Assembly (NCBI GenBank): GCA_905206365.1
Contig: CAJLHF010000029.1
Location: 1 to 27,746, forward strand
Length of the DNA stretch: 27,746 nucleotides
Origin: an uncultured Sutterella sp.
GTDB lineage: Bacteria > Pseudomonadota > Gammaproteobacteria > Burkholderiales > Burkholderiaceae_F
Direction: 5' to 3'
Numbering within the stretch: position 1 is the first letter of the stretch; each line of letters starts with the position of its first letter. The notes below the pieces were generated by a model. That model made no database searches and had not been told where the DNA came from. It worked only from the letters and a program-made list of their open reading frames with translations. The position numbers and the translations under genes are program-made. This document shows positions 1 to 7,581 of the stretch, in pieces.

Positions 1-1
1 C

Positions 2-25
2 CTAACCCACGAGCCCCTCGGTTAG
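2..25. other. small inverted repeat at the window edge
   Basis: CTAACC (2-7) pairs with GGTTAG (20-25), and an inner GAG/CTC extends the stem. No T-run follows, so I do not call it a terminator. It may be the end of an element that lies outside the window. Confidence 0.3.
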
Positions 26-114
26 CAGGTCCGAAAAACGCGCCCCACCCCAATGAACACGACAGCAATACCTTCATACCTCTCCTCGCACGCCGTCCTT
101 CGGGAGGTCCGCTC

Positions 115-1482
115 GTGAGTGAAACCGCACGGCGCCTCGGTCGCGACTTCACGACTTGGGAGCTCTTTCGTTTCGCGCTCCCGCGCATGGGGATGTCGCT
201 ATTCATCATGAGCTACATGGTGGCGGACGGCGCGCTCATCAGCCACTACCTCGGCACGAACGCGCTCGCTGCGCTCAACCTCGTCTGGCCTTTGTCGAGC
301 GTTCTCATGGCCTTCGGGATCATGCTTTCCGCGGGCGGAGCCTCCGTCATCGCGCGACGTCTTGGTGCGGGCGACAAGGAAGGGGCCGAACGCGCGCTCA
401 GTTCGATCTTCATCGCGGAAGCGATTCTCGGTGCGTTGCTGGGTTTTCTCGGATGGGTCTTTCTCGACCAACTCCTCGTCTTTCTTGAAATCGGCCCCGA
501 AGAGGCGCCTTATGCCGAAGCCTACCAGTACGTGGCGCTCGCAACGATGCCCGCGCTCCTCGTGAACGTCGCCGCGCAAACATTCTTCACAACGGCGGGG
601 TTCCCGAAGGTAGGGCTCGCGGTTTCGATCGCATCGGGCGTCACGAACGTCGTGCTCGACATCCTTTTCATGGGACCGATGGGCTTCGGAATGACCGGAG
701 CCGCGTGGGCCACCTCGATTTCGTGGATGGTATGCGTGGCGTGCGCCTGGTACTTCTTCCGCAGAAAAAACGCGGCGCTGCGCTTCTCCTTCCGCATCCC
801 CGAGTGGCGGGCCGTGAAAAACGCCGCGACGAGCGGGGTCTCGGAGATGGTCGCGTACCTGTCGCACGCCGTAACGCTCTTCCTTTTCAATTCCGCCTTC
901 CAGAAGGCGCTCGGCGTCGACGGCGTAGCCGCCCTGACCGTCGCGATGTACGCGAGCTACGTCTTCAACGCGATCTTCTACGGACTCTCGGAGGCAATTT
1001 CACCCGTCATCGGCTACAACTACGGGAACCGCAACTGGACGCGCCTGAAACGCGTCTTGAACGAAGCGCTCGTGCTCCTCGCGGTCTTTTCGCTTTCGGC
1101 CTACGCGCTTTCGTATTTCTTCGCGGACGACGTACTCGCGGTCTTCGTCGACGGCTCCCCGCACGTTTCGGCGCTCGTTGCGGACTATTTCCCGCTTTAC
1201 GCCCTCTCGCTTTTGTTCACGGGTCCGAACCTTTTTGCGGCCTATCTCTTCACCGCGTTCGGTGACGGGAGGCGCGCGACCATCGTCTCCTTCAGCCACA
1301 CGTTCCTTTTCGTGACGGGAGCGATCCTGCTTTTCCCGAAGCTCTTCGGCGAGATCGGCCTCTGGCTCTCGGCCCCGGGTGCGGAAGCCGCAGCCTTTGT
1401 TTTGTCAGCCTTCATGATCCTCGCGAACCGTCGACGCTACGGCTACGACGGCCGGGAAGCGGAAAGGATCAACGAGGCTTGA
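115..1482 (+). CDS. MATE family multidrug/cation efflux transporter
   Basis: This is an inner-membrane antiporter of the MATE family (MepA/NorM/DinF-like), expected to export cationic compounds using a Na+ or H+ gradient. The 455-aa product has the usual family length and reads as about 12 hydrophobic segments in two similar halves. Typical family stretches include the N-terminal helix 1 region (residues 20-45), the small-residue segment with 'GGASVIARRLGAGD' near residue 75, and 'SEAISPVIGYNYGNRN' near residue 297, the equivalent of helix 7/8. The start is GTG, chosen because GGGAGG at 102-107 lies 7 nt upstream; no ATG serves better. It stands alone: a strong hairpin terminator follows 24 nt after the stop, and the next gene is convergent. 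The substrate cannot be read from the sequence. Confidence 0.93.
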   Translation: MSETARRLGRDFTTWELFRFALPRMGMSLFIMSYMVADGALISHYLGTNALAALNLVWPLSSVLMAFGIMLSAGGASVIARRLGAGDKEGAERALSSIFIAEAILGALLGFLGWVFLDQLLVFLEIGPEEAPYAEAYQYVALATMPALLVNVAAQTFFTTAGFPKVGLAVSIASGVTNVVLDILFMGPMGFGMTGAAWATSISWMVCVACAWYFFRRKNAALRFSFRIPEWRAVKNAATSGVSEMVAYLSHAVTLFLFNSAFQKALGVDGVAALTVAMYASYVFNAIFYGLSEAISPVIGYNYGNRNWTRLKRVLNEALVLLAVFSLSAYALSYFFADDVLAVFVDGSPHVSALVADYFPLYALSLLFTGPNLFAAYLFTAFGDGRRATIVSFSHTFLFVTGAILLFPKLFGEIGLWLSAPGAEAAAFVLSAFMILANRRRYGYDGREAERINEA

Positions 1483-1505
1483 GGTTCCCAACCCGAGCAT
1501 CGTAG

Positions 1506-1546
1506 AAAACACGAAGTCCCGCTTGTTGGGCGGGGCTACGTGTTTT
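1506..1546 (+). terminator. intrinsic terminator of the MATE gene
   Basis: A long hairpin pairs AAAACACG (1506-1513) with CGTGTTTT (1539-1546). It continues inward through AGTCCCGC (1515-1522) and GCGGGGCT (1530-1537) with one G-U pair. The 3' arm ends in a T-run. It lies just after the MATE stop codon. Confidence 0.75.
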
Positions 1547-1553
1547 CGAGGCC

Positions 1554-1635
1554 AGCCGGGCAACCCGGCTCTCTTAGGCGGCGAACCGCCTCTGCAAGAC
1601 CTTCGGTCGTACGGGACATGACGCCTTAAAACGTC
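1554..1635. other. cluster of four short hairpins between convergent genes
   Basis: Four perfect stems follow one another: AGCCGGG/CCCGGCT with a CAA loop (1554-1570), AGGCGG/CCGCCT with a CGAA loop (1576-1591), GACC/GGTC with a TTC loop (1598-1608) and GACG/CGTC (1620-1635). With the two flanking terminators this gives six stems in about 160 bp. A 27-codon open frame on the minus strand (1536-1619, ATG start, AAGG upstream) lies within it, but it sits beyond the argF terminator. I match it to no known RNA family. Confidence 0.35.
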
Positions 1636-1636
1636 A

Positions 1637-1663
1637 AAAACCCCGCACGAGCGACGGGGTTTT
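1637..1663 (-). terminator. intrinsic terminator downstream of argF
   Basis: AAAACCCCG (1637-1645) pairs perfectly with CGGGGTTTT (1655-1663) around a 9-nt loop. A/T runs on both sides allow it to act in both directions. It lies 77 nt beyond the ornithine carbamoyltransferase stop codon. Confidence 0.75.
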
Positions 1664-1740
1664 CGACGTTCTTGACCGTGTTGTACCGGAGAGAACCGGA
1701 AGTATCCGGAATCACCCCGGCACAGCGAAAGGAGATGTCG

Positions 1741-2745
1741 TCAGCCGAGCGAGGCAACAAGCGCGGCCTTGATCGTGTGGAGACGGTTCGCGGCCTGTTG
1801 GAAGACGATCGAAGCGGGCGATTCGAAGACTTCTTCGGTCACTTCGATGCCGTTTGCAAACTGCGGGTACATCGCGGCAATTTCCTTCCCGACCTTAGTC
1901 TCCGTATTGTGGAAGGCGGGAAGGCAGTGCATGAAGGCGACCTTGGGGTTGCCCGAAGCGGCCATGAGTTCGGCGTTCACCTGGTAGGGAAGCAACAACG
2001 CAATGCGTTCGTCCCAGACTTCCTTCGGTTCTCCCATCGAGACCCAGATGTCGGTGTGGATGAAGTCCGTCCCCTTCACGGCTTCGACGGGGTCCTCGGT
2101 GATGGTGATCTTGGCGCCCGTCGTTTCGGCGATCGACTTGCAAAGCGCAATCAGCTCGTCCGAGGGACGAAGCGCCGCGGGAGAAGCGATGCGCACGTCC
2201 ATGCCCATCTTGGCACCCACAAGGAGGAGCGAGTTCCCGGTATTGAAGCGGGCGTCGCCGAGGTAGGTAAAGGCGATTTCGGACCAGGGCTTGCCGGAGT
2301 GTTCCTTCATCGTGAGAAGGTCGCAGAGCATCTGCGTCGGGTGCCATTCGTCGGTGAGGCCGTTGAAGACGGGAACGCCCGAGTAGGCGGCGAGCTCTTC
2401 GACGGTCTTTTGCGAGAAGCCCCGGTATTCGATCGCATCGTACATGCCGCCCAACACGCGGGCCGTATCCTTGATGCTTTCCTTGTGACCGATCTGCGAC
2501 GTGCTCGGTTCGAAATACGTCGTGTGGGCGCCCTGGTCATAGGCGGCGACTTCGAAGGCGGAACGCGTGCGGGTGGAGGTCTTTTCGAAGATGAGGGCGA
2601 TGTTCTTGCCGAGGAGGCGCTTCGGTTCGTTGCCGAGACGCTTCGCCTGCTTCAGATCGGCGGCAAGCTCGACGAGGTAGTTGATTTCGGCGGGCGTGTG
2701 GTGAACGAGACTCAGAAGGCTGCGGTTCTTGAGATTGACGGCCAT
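1741..2745 (-). CDS. argF: ornithine carbamoyltransferase
   Basis: This cytoplasmic enzyme joins carbamoyl phosphate and ornithine to give citrulline, in arginine synthesis or, in reverse, in the arginine deiminase pathway. The 334-aa product carries the full signature set: carbamoyl-phosphate loop STRTR (57-61), HPTQ (135-138), ornithine-loop SMGE (236-239) and HCLP (273-276) with the catalytic Cys. It is strongly similar along its length to E. coli ArgF/ArgI as I remember them. I use the ATG at 2745, because AAGAGG lies 7 nt upstream and the protein then starts at the usual MAVNLKNRSLL; an in-frame ATG 33 nt earlier adds an unlikely leader. No arginine deiminase or carbamate kinase gene is adjacent, so the anabolic name is preferred; the catabolic form (arcB) cannot be excluded. 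Confidence 0.93.
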   Translation of the reverse strand: MAVNLKNRSLLSLVHHTPAEINYLVELAADLKQAKRLGNEPKRLLGKNIALIFEKTSTRTRSAFEVAAYDQGAHTTYFEPSTSQIGHKESIKDTARVLGGMYDAIEYRGFSQKTVEELAAYSGVPVFNGLTDEWHPTQMLCDLLTMKEHSGKPWSEIAFTYLGDARFNTGNSLLLVGAKMGMDVRIASPAALRPSDELIALCKSIAETTGAKITITEDPVEAVKGTDFIHTDIWVSMGEPKEVWDERIALLLPYQVNAELMAASGNPKVAFMHCLPAFHNTETKVGKEIAAMYPQFANGIEVTEEVFESPASIVFQQAANRLHTIKAALVASLG

Positions 2746-3280
2746 GGGGCACCTCTTGGGATGGAAAGCGGGCTTCAAATAAGGGGGTTGAGGCGCTCGA
2801 AAGCTGCTTCAATGCGGCATCGAGCGCAAGGCGTTTCATCGATTGTCGCAAAGGCCCGCACGCCCCCGATGAGGAATTCAGCTTAGTCAAAATGACGGCA
2901 CGCAAAGAGCCGTTTTCCAGCAAGGCTTTGATTTTATTGGTTTTTCATTGGTCGACGAATGGAGCGAAACGGTCGCTCGAGGTAACAACGTTGTCGCCCC
3001 GAGGGTGGCGTCGAAGGACCGATCGTGTGGCGTGAAAGGACGGATTCGGGGCGACGCGGAAAGAGGAAGATACGGGGACGAAGGTTTGCTCTCTACCGAA
3101 AAAACGTTCGGTTTGTTTCAAAGCGTCGGAGGGAATGTGTGCTTTCGGAAGTTCTGAAACGACGACGGAGCTCGGGCGGCTTCACGGCCGGAAGAGCCCC
3201 GTATGTCATCGGGGTCGTCGGCTCGGGTACTTGCGGCCGAGGGTCGGTCGGCGGGAAAGGCAGACGTTACGTTCGTTCCC
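2746..3280. other. gene-free stretch upstream of argF
   Basis: I find no defensible gene here; the open frames are short and Arg/Ser-rich. It should hold the argF promoter. A direct repeat ATTGGT-TTTTC-ATTGGT (2936-2952, 11-bp period) is the only pattern I can point to. I see no clear ARG box. Confidence 0.4.
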
Positions 3281-3547
3281 TCAACCGAGCCATTTGGCAT
3301 TCGCGACCTTCAACCCCGCGGGCGGCAGATCGTCCTCGGGGTCGGGATCCGGCCCGGGCCCTTCGGGCACCACGCGGAATTCGGAGCGAAACGGAAAGTC
3401 GCCTTCGGCGAGCGTTTCGCGGACAAAACATTCGAAAGCTGCGTCGAGGCCGCACGCGCGCAGTTCGGGCATTTCGCTCAGGCGACTCAACGTCTCCCGA
3501 TCGAGTTCGACGGCAATATCGACGACCCGATGAGTTTTAGGGGCCAT
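3281..3547 (-). CDS. RelB/DinJ-like ribbon-helix-helix protein without a partner toxin
   Basis: This small protein (88 aa) looks like an antitoxin-type ribbon-helix-helix DNA-binding protein. Residues 7-15 (RVVDIAVEL) would form the DNA-contacting strand. Residues 16-31 and 33-47 form two helices, and the segment 'LDAAFECFVRETLAEGDFPF' closely follows the DinJ/RelB pattern of an aliphatic helix ending in a G-x-PF turn. The Pro/Asp-rich tail (60-76) would be disordered. I chose the ATG at 3547 because GGAGG lies 7 nt upstream and the conserved strand begins right after it; a longer reading from 3631 is weaker. RelE/YafQ-type toxin genes normally follow directly, but the next 500 bp hold no such gene. 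It could be an orphan antitoxin or a simple regulator. Confidence 0.65.
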   Translation of the reverse strand: MAPKTHRVVDIAVELDRETLSRLSEMPELRACGLDAAFECFVRETLAEGDFPFRSEFRVVPEGPGPDPDPEDDLPPAGLKVANAKWLG

Positions 3548-3921
3548 ACGGCCTCCGATCTGGAAAAGGGTCGAAAGAAAATTCTCGACCTCACGACGAG
3601 AATAAACCTTCTTTCGAAAAAAAAGAAGCAATTATTGGGAATGAACGTTGCAGACCGAAATGTCGTGAAAATTCAAAAAATACGTTTTGCGTGAAATACA
3701 AACCTGCAACAGGGCACAAATTGGTGTACGACCTTAGAAAACGAGAGAATTCAAAATCAAAGAACGAACTTGCCGCGCACATTTCGGATGGTCGTCCCAC
3801 ATGTCGGCGGAAATTCCGTTTTTCATTTTCCGACCTCCGGCCCGTCCTTTCGGCAAAGAAACTCCAAAAAAGAAGGATTTCAAAGGCGGGATTTCACCGG
3901 CCGTCCGATTCTCGAAACAGA
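3548..3921. other. AT-rich gene-free stretch
   Basis: No gene is seen. Counting bases 3601-3780 gives 68 G+C of 180 (38%), far below the coding regions. It holds the 5' region of the RHH gene, including a CTTCTTT/AAAGAAG-type inverted repeat around the T8 run near 3610-3635. The low GC suggests a promoter or acquired DNA. Confidence 0.45.
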
Positions 3922-3953
3922 AAAACCGAGAGAATCTCAAATCCCTCGGTTTT
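3922..3953 (-). terminator. intrinsic terminator of the response regulator gene
   Basis: On the minus strand AAAACCGAG (3945-3953) pairs with CTCGGTTTT (3922-3930), 9 bp with a 14-nt loop, and the T-run follows. It lies 36 nt past the response regulator stop codon. Confidence 0.7.
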
Positions 3954-3988
3954 CCAAGATCGTACGCCCCTCACGGAGCTCGGCCGGC

Positions 3989-4810
3989 TTAGGGTTCACG
4001 CTCGGGTGCCGTGACGTCGCCCGCGGCAGGGGGTTCGGCGTTGTCCCTCGCATTCTCGGACGAGGCACCGTAGGCATAGGGAGACTTCGAGAAGTCGGGC
4101 ATCGAGTAGCCCACCTTCGAAAAATTCGTGATGAGCGTGGGTTCCACGTTGAGAGGGGCGAGCTTGCGGCGGATGCGGTTGAGCGTCACGCGCAGCACGT
4201 TGAGGGAATTCGACGGGTGGTTGCCCCAGACGGCGGTGAGAAGCTCTTCATGCGTGAGGACGCGCCCGCGCGCGAGGCACAGCTCCCACAGGAACCGGAA
4301 TTCGAGTTCCGTAAGGCGAATGGGCGTATCGAACCAAAAGGCGCAACGCCCCTCCATCGAGAGACGGAAGGGGCCGTTCACGAGTTCTTCGGACTCTTCG
4401 TAGGTATGTGACCGCACGGTCGCGGCCGCTTGCCGCGTACGACGCAGGATCGCCTGAATGCGCACCTGGAGTTCGTCGAGCGAGAAGGGCTTCGTGAGGT
4501 AGTCGTCGACCCCGAGCCGGAAGGCGGACACCTTGTTTTGAACTTCGCCCTTGGCGGTGAGCATGATCACCGGAACCGAACTCACGCGACGGATTTTCCG
4601 AAGCACGTCGAACCCGTCCATCTTCGGCATCATCACGTCGAGAATGACGAGGTCGGGCTTGGGTTGCATCGCTTCGAAGCGCTCGAGCGCCTCCTCGCCG
4701 TCGGCGGCAAGCTCGACGGCATAACCGATCAGCTTGAGATTTTCCGCAATGCCCGTACGGATGGTGTTTTCATCGTCGACGACGAGAATGGTGGGGTGAT
4801 AAAGCGCCAT
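3989..4810 (-). CDS. OmpR/PhoB-family response regulator
   Basis: This is a two-domain transcription regulator of 273 aa. The receiver domain (about 5-120) has the acidic pair D12-D13, phospho-acceptor D58 in 'VILDVMMPKMDG', T85 and K107 in 'DYLTKPFS'. The winged-helix output domain spans about 140-235, with 'LTELEFRFLWELC' and 'VLRVTLNRIRRKL' typical of the family. A 35-residue Pro/Ala/Glu tail follows. The start at 4810 gives the normal MALYHPTILVVDDE beginning; the nearest Shine-Dalgarno-like GGAGG is 15 nt upstream, which is distant. The gene lies 106 nt downstream of the histidine kinase gene on the same strand, so the two very likely form one signalling pair. A small hairpin (4888-4900) sits in the gap. 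The target genes are unknown. Confidence 0.92.
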   Translation of the reverse strand: MALYHPTILVVDDENTIRTGIAENLKLIGYAVELAADGEEALERFEAMQPKPDLVILDVMMPKMDGFDVLRKIRRVSSVPVIMLTAKGEVQNKVSAFRLGVDDYLTKPFSLDELQVRIQAILRRTRQAAATVRSHTYEESEELVNGPFRLSMEGRCAFWFDTPIRLTELEFRFLWELCLARGRVLTHEELLTAVWGNHPSNSLNVLRVTLNRIRRKLAPLNVEPTLITNFSKVGYSMPDFSKSPYAYGASSENARDNAEPPAAGDVTAPEREP

Positions 4811-4916
4811 AGCTGCGAAAGGGGACCTCCGAGCAGACGACGCTTTCGGTCGGTGCCGACGTCGGGAGAAAACAAAAGCGGATCCCGCCCGAATATCGGG
4901 TCGCGGCTCGGGAAGT

Positions 4917-7430
4917 TTACTTCGGAATTACCGGAAGAATGATAACGAATTCCGCGCCCGTTCGCCCGCTCGCCCGCAGGACGTCGTGTCGTGCGTCGCC
5001 TTCGTGCGCCGTCGGATTCGCCAGCTCGATGCTTCCGCCGTGGGCGTTGCAAATAGCACGGCAAATCACGAGCCCCAAACCGATCCCGCCCTTCGAGCGA
5101 CTGTCGCCTTTTTCAACCTGGAAGAACCGGTCGAAAATCCGTTCGGAGTGCTCGGGCCCGATCCCGATGCCGTTGTCCTTGATGCGCATTTCGACGTAGG
5201 GTTCGTCGTCGTCGCCGGTCGTGCCGTCGTCCGTTACGTCCCCGACGAGGCGGCCCGTTACCGAAACGACGCTCGGAATCCCCGGACGCGCGTAGCAACC
5301 CGCGTTGAGGAGAAGATTCGTGAAAAGTTGCGTGAGTCGTCCCGCATCCGCGTAGACCCCTTCGGCATCCGGCTCGAAATCGATCGTGAGCGTCTGATCG
5401 GGATAGGCGGACCGGACGAGCGTTTCGGCACGCTCCCAGAGTACGGGTAGCGACACGGGTTCCGGTTCGATCGTAAAACACCCGCCGTCGATGCGGGCGA
5501 CGTCGAGCCAGTCGCGAATGAGCCCTTCGAGGTGCTTCGAGGAGGCGTCGAGGCTTTGAAGGATTTCGCGCCGGTAGTCCGGGCTCCAGCGCACTTCGCG
5601 CCGTTCGCCGTCGAGCCCCACGCGACCCTCGTACTCCGCCAGGAGCGACTCCACCTGAATGCGCATCGCCTGCACGGGCGTACGGAATTCGTGGGCCGCA
5701 ATGGAAAGAAGACTTTCTTTAAGAGCAGCCGTCGCTTCGCGGTCCGTCACGTCGCGAACGAGCAACCCCGTGAAGGGCGGCTTGAAGTGACTCGCCCGCA
5801 TGGTCATATCGAGCGTCTCGTCGACATGGAAGCATTCGAATTCGAGCGACCGCCCTTCGTAACGAAGCAGATGCAGGGCCTGCGAGGAGGGCACCGTCTT
5901 GCCCGAGTCGGCGGGCCAGGCTTCGGCGGGGGGCTTGACCGCCATCTCGTAAAGCGTCGCGTGGGCGTCCGGTCGTTTGGCATCCTCTTGCATGACGGCT
6001 CGGACCGCCGCCATGAGGTGGTCGGCGGGTCCGCCGTGAAGAAGCTCGCGCGCGACGGAATTTTGGTGCACGATCCGTGCTTCGCTGTCGGTCACCAGCA
6101 CCCCTTCCGCCATACCTTCAAGAAGGGCGCGCAGGAACCGGTTGCGACCGTCCAGGTCGGCCGTGCGTTCCTTCACCTTGTATTCGAGGTCGCGATTAAG
6201 AGCTTGAAGGGCCTGCGAGCGCGTCTCGAGGACAACGGACGTCTGCTCGAGCGCTTCCTGCACGAGGCGCAATTCCGCGGGGAAACTCACGCGGTCCTCG
6301 GGATCGGGATGCGGGTTTCCTTGCCCGAGCCGCGTTACGTAGCGCTTCAGCTGCTCGACCGAGCGGCTGAAGCCGTTCGTGCAACCGCCCGCGACGGCAA
6401 AGGAAAGGGCGAGAACGCCGAAAAGGAGAAAGACCGCACGCTCCCAGACGCGGGCCTGTGAGGTGAGGCGGCTCCGGACGTCGCGCAGGAGCACCACGGT
6501 CCAACCGCCCACTTCGTCGGGAAGCTTCACGGCGGAAACGACCATGGTGGGACCGTCCTTCAAGTCGAGCCGATCGGTGGCGGCATGTACGAAGGGGTCG
6601 GGCATAAGGCGCGTTTTCCCCGCAATCCACTCGTCGCCGACGGGCTGAAGCGCCGAGGCGTTATCGATGAGGCGACTGAGGTGCTCGACGTCGCGCTCCG
6701 TGGCGGCGGACCCGACGAGCGTCCGACGGTTCGAGAGCGGCACGATCGGAACGCCCATGCTGTCGAGCACTTCGATTTTCGTTGCGGGCGGCAGCGTCAT
6801 GGCGAGGTACTCGCCGATCCATCGCAAATCGAGGTACGCCGTGAGAATCCCGAAGCGCGCCTTCTCGCCGTCGATGGGAATCGAAATGGCGATCGTGGAC
6901 CGGCGCTCGGGGCCGTATTCCATCGGAGGCGAAACGAGTACCTTGCCGCGCGGAGCCGCCAGCGCCTCGGCGTGCCAGAGGTGGCGATGATCGCCCGCGG
7001 GCGACCGCAAATCCGACGCGGCCGAGACGGGCGAGGGCCGAGCTTGGGCACTCAATTCCGTCTCCAACGCTTCGATGCTCGGGTAGGCGTAGACCGTTCG
7101 CAGCTCGATATTGTCGATGTGGGCGTTGCGGATGAATCGGACGGATTCCGACAAATGCCGCAGGTGTTCGTTCATCGTGAGCGCGACCCCTTCCGATTGG
7201 GGCATCTGCATGGGGACCGCCGCCGTGAGGGCCGACACTTCCACGAGCTTCATCGCCATCGAAAGGTGCGAGCGCAGACGCTCCGCCGTCGCATGCGTGA
7301 GCGTCACCTGAGCGATGTCCTGGTCGCGGGCTTCGCGGCGCAGCTCGTTCAACTGCACGACGGTAAGCGCGGCAATCGGAATGAGCGCTACGGACGCAAA
7401 GCCCGTGAAGAGCAGATAGCGAAACTTCAT
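4917..7430 (-). CDS. membrane sensor histidine kinase with periplasmic sensor and PAS region
   Basis: This 837-aa inner-membrane kinase should phosphorylate the response regulator encoded downstream. Transmembrane helix 1 spans about 5-27 and helix 2 about 332-350. They enclose a periplasmic domain of about 300 residues that could be Cache-like (not proven). A HAMP-like linker and coiled coil (355-425) and a PAS-like segment (435-570, 'LLEGMAEGVLVTDSEARIV') follow. The HisKA helix has H580 in 'SIAAHEFRTP'. The ATPase domain has an N box with N709 ('LFTNLLLNAG'), a G1 box 'DNGIGIGPE' (752-760), an F box and a G2 box 'GGIGLGL' (781-787). The start at 7430 keeps the first membrane helix, but there is no clear Shine-Dalgarno before it. 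It is divergent from gene A, with about 150 bp between them. Ligand unknown. Confidence 0.9.
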   Translation of the reverse strand: MKFRYLLFTGFASVALIPIAALTVVQLNELRREARDQDIAQVTLTHATAERLRSHLSMAMKLVEVSALTAAVPMQMPQSEGVALTMNEHLRHLSESVRFIRNAHIDNIELRTVYAYPSIEALETELSAQARPSPVSAASDLRSPAGDHRHLWHAEALAAPRGKVLVSPPMEYGPERRSTIAISIPIDGEKARFGILTAYLDLRWIGEYLAMTLPPATKIEVLDSMGVPIVPLSNRRTLVGSAATERDVEHLSRLIDNASALQPVGDEWIAGKTRLMPDPFVHAATDRLDLKDGPTMVVSAVKLPDEVGGWTVVLLRDVRSRLTSQARVWERAVFLLFGVLALSFAVAGGCTNGFSRSVEQLKRYVTRLGQGNPHPDPEDRVSFPAELRLVQEALEQTSVVLETRSQALQALNRDLEYKVKERTADLDGRNRFLRALLEGMAEGVLVTDSEARIVHQNSVARELLHGGPADHLMAAVRAVMQEDAKRPDAHATLYEMAVKPPAEAWPADSGKTVPSSQALHLLRYEGRSLEFECFHVDETLDMTMRASHFKPPFTGLLVRDVTDREATAALKESLLSIAAHEFRTPVQAMRIQVESLLAEYEGRVGLDGERREVRWSPDYRREILQSLDASSKHLEGLIRDWLDVARIDGGCFTIEPEPVSLPVLWERAETLVRSAYPDQTLTIDFEPDAEGVYADAGRLTQLFTNLLLNAGCYARPGIPSVVSVTGRLVGDVTDDGTTGDDDEPYVEMRIKDNGIGIGPEHSERIFDRFFQVEKGDSRSKGGIGLGLVICRAICNAHGGSIELANPTAHEGDARHDVLRASGRTGAEFVIILPVIPK

Positions 7431-7581
7431 GTATTTCGAAAATTGGAGTCGACTCGCGGAATAGGCGCCTCATTGTAGTCGAGCTTGCTGTCGTACGGCC
7501 TCGGGGTGAGGGGCCCGGTTCTCGAGCCACGCTCAACACCCTTTGGACGAACCTTTCGACGTTCGGACGGCGCGGACCTGG

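Noticed and set aside
1536..1619. A 27-codon minus-strand frame with ATG and AAGG
   Set aside because: It lies past the argF terminator, overlaps three hairpins and ends in the MATE terminator. Too short to support without conservation data; kept only as a remark.
1672..2886. A 404-codon plus-strand open frame opposite argF
   Set aside because: argF has all transcarbamoylase motifs on the minus strand; the antisense product resembles nothing.
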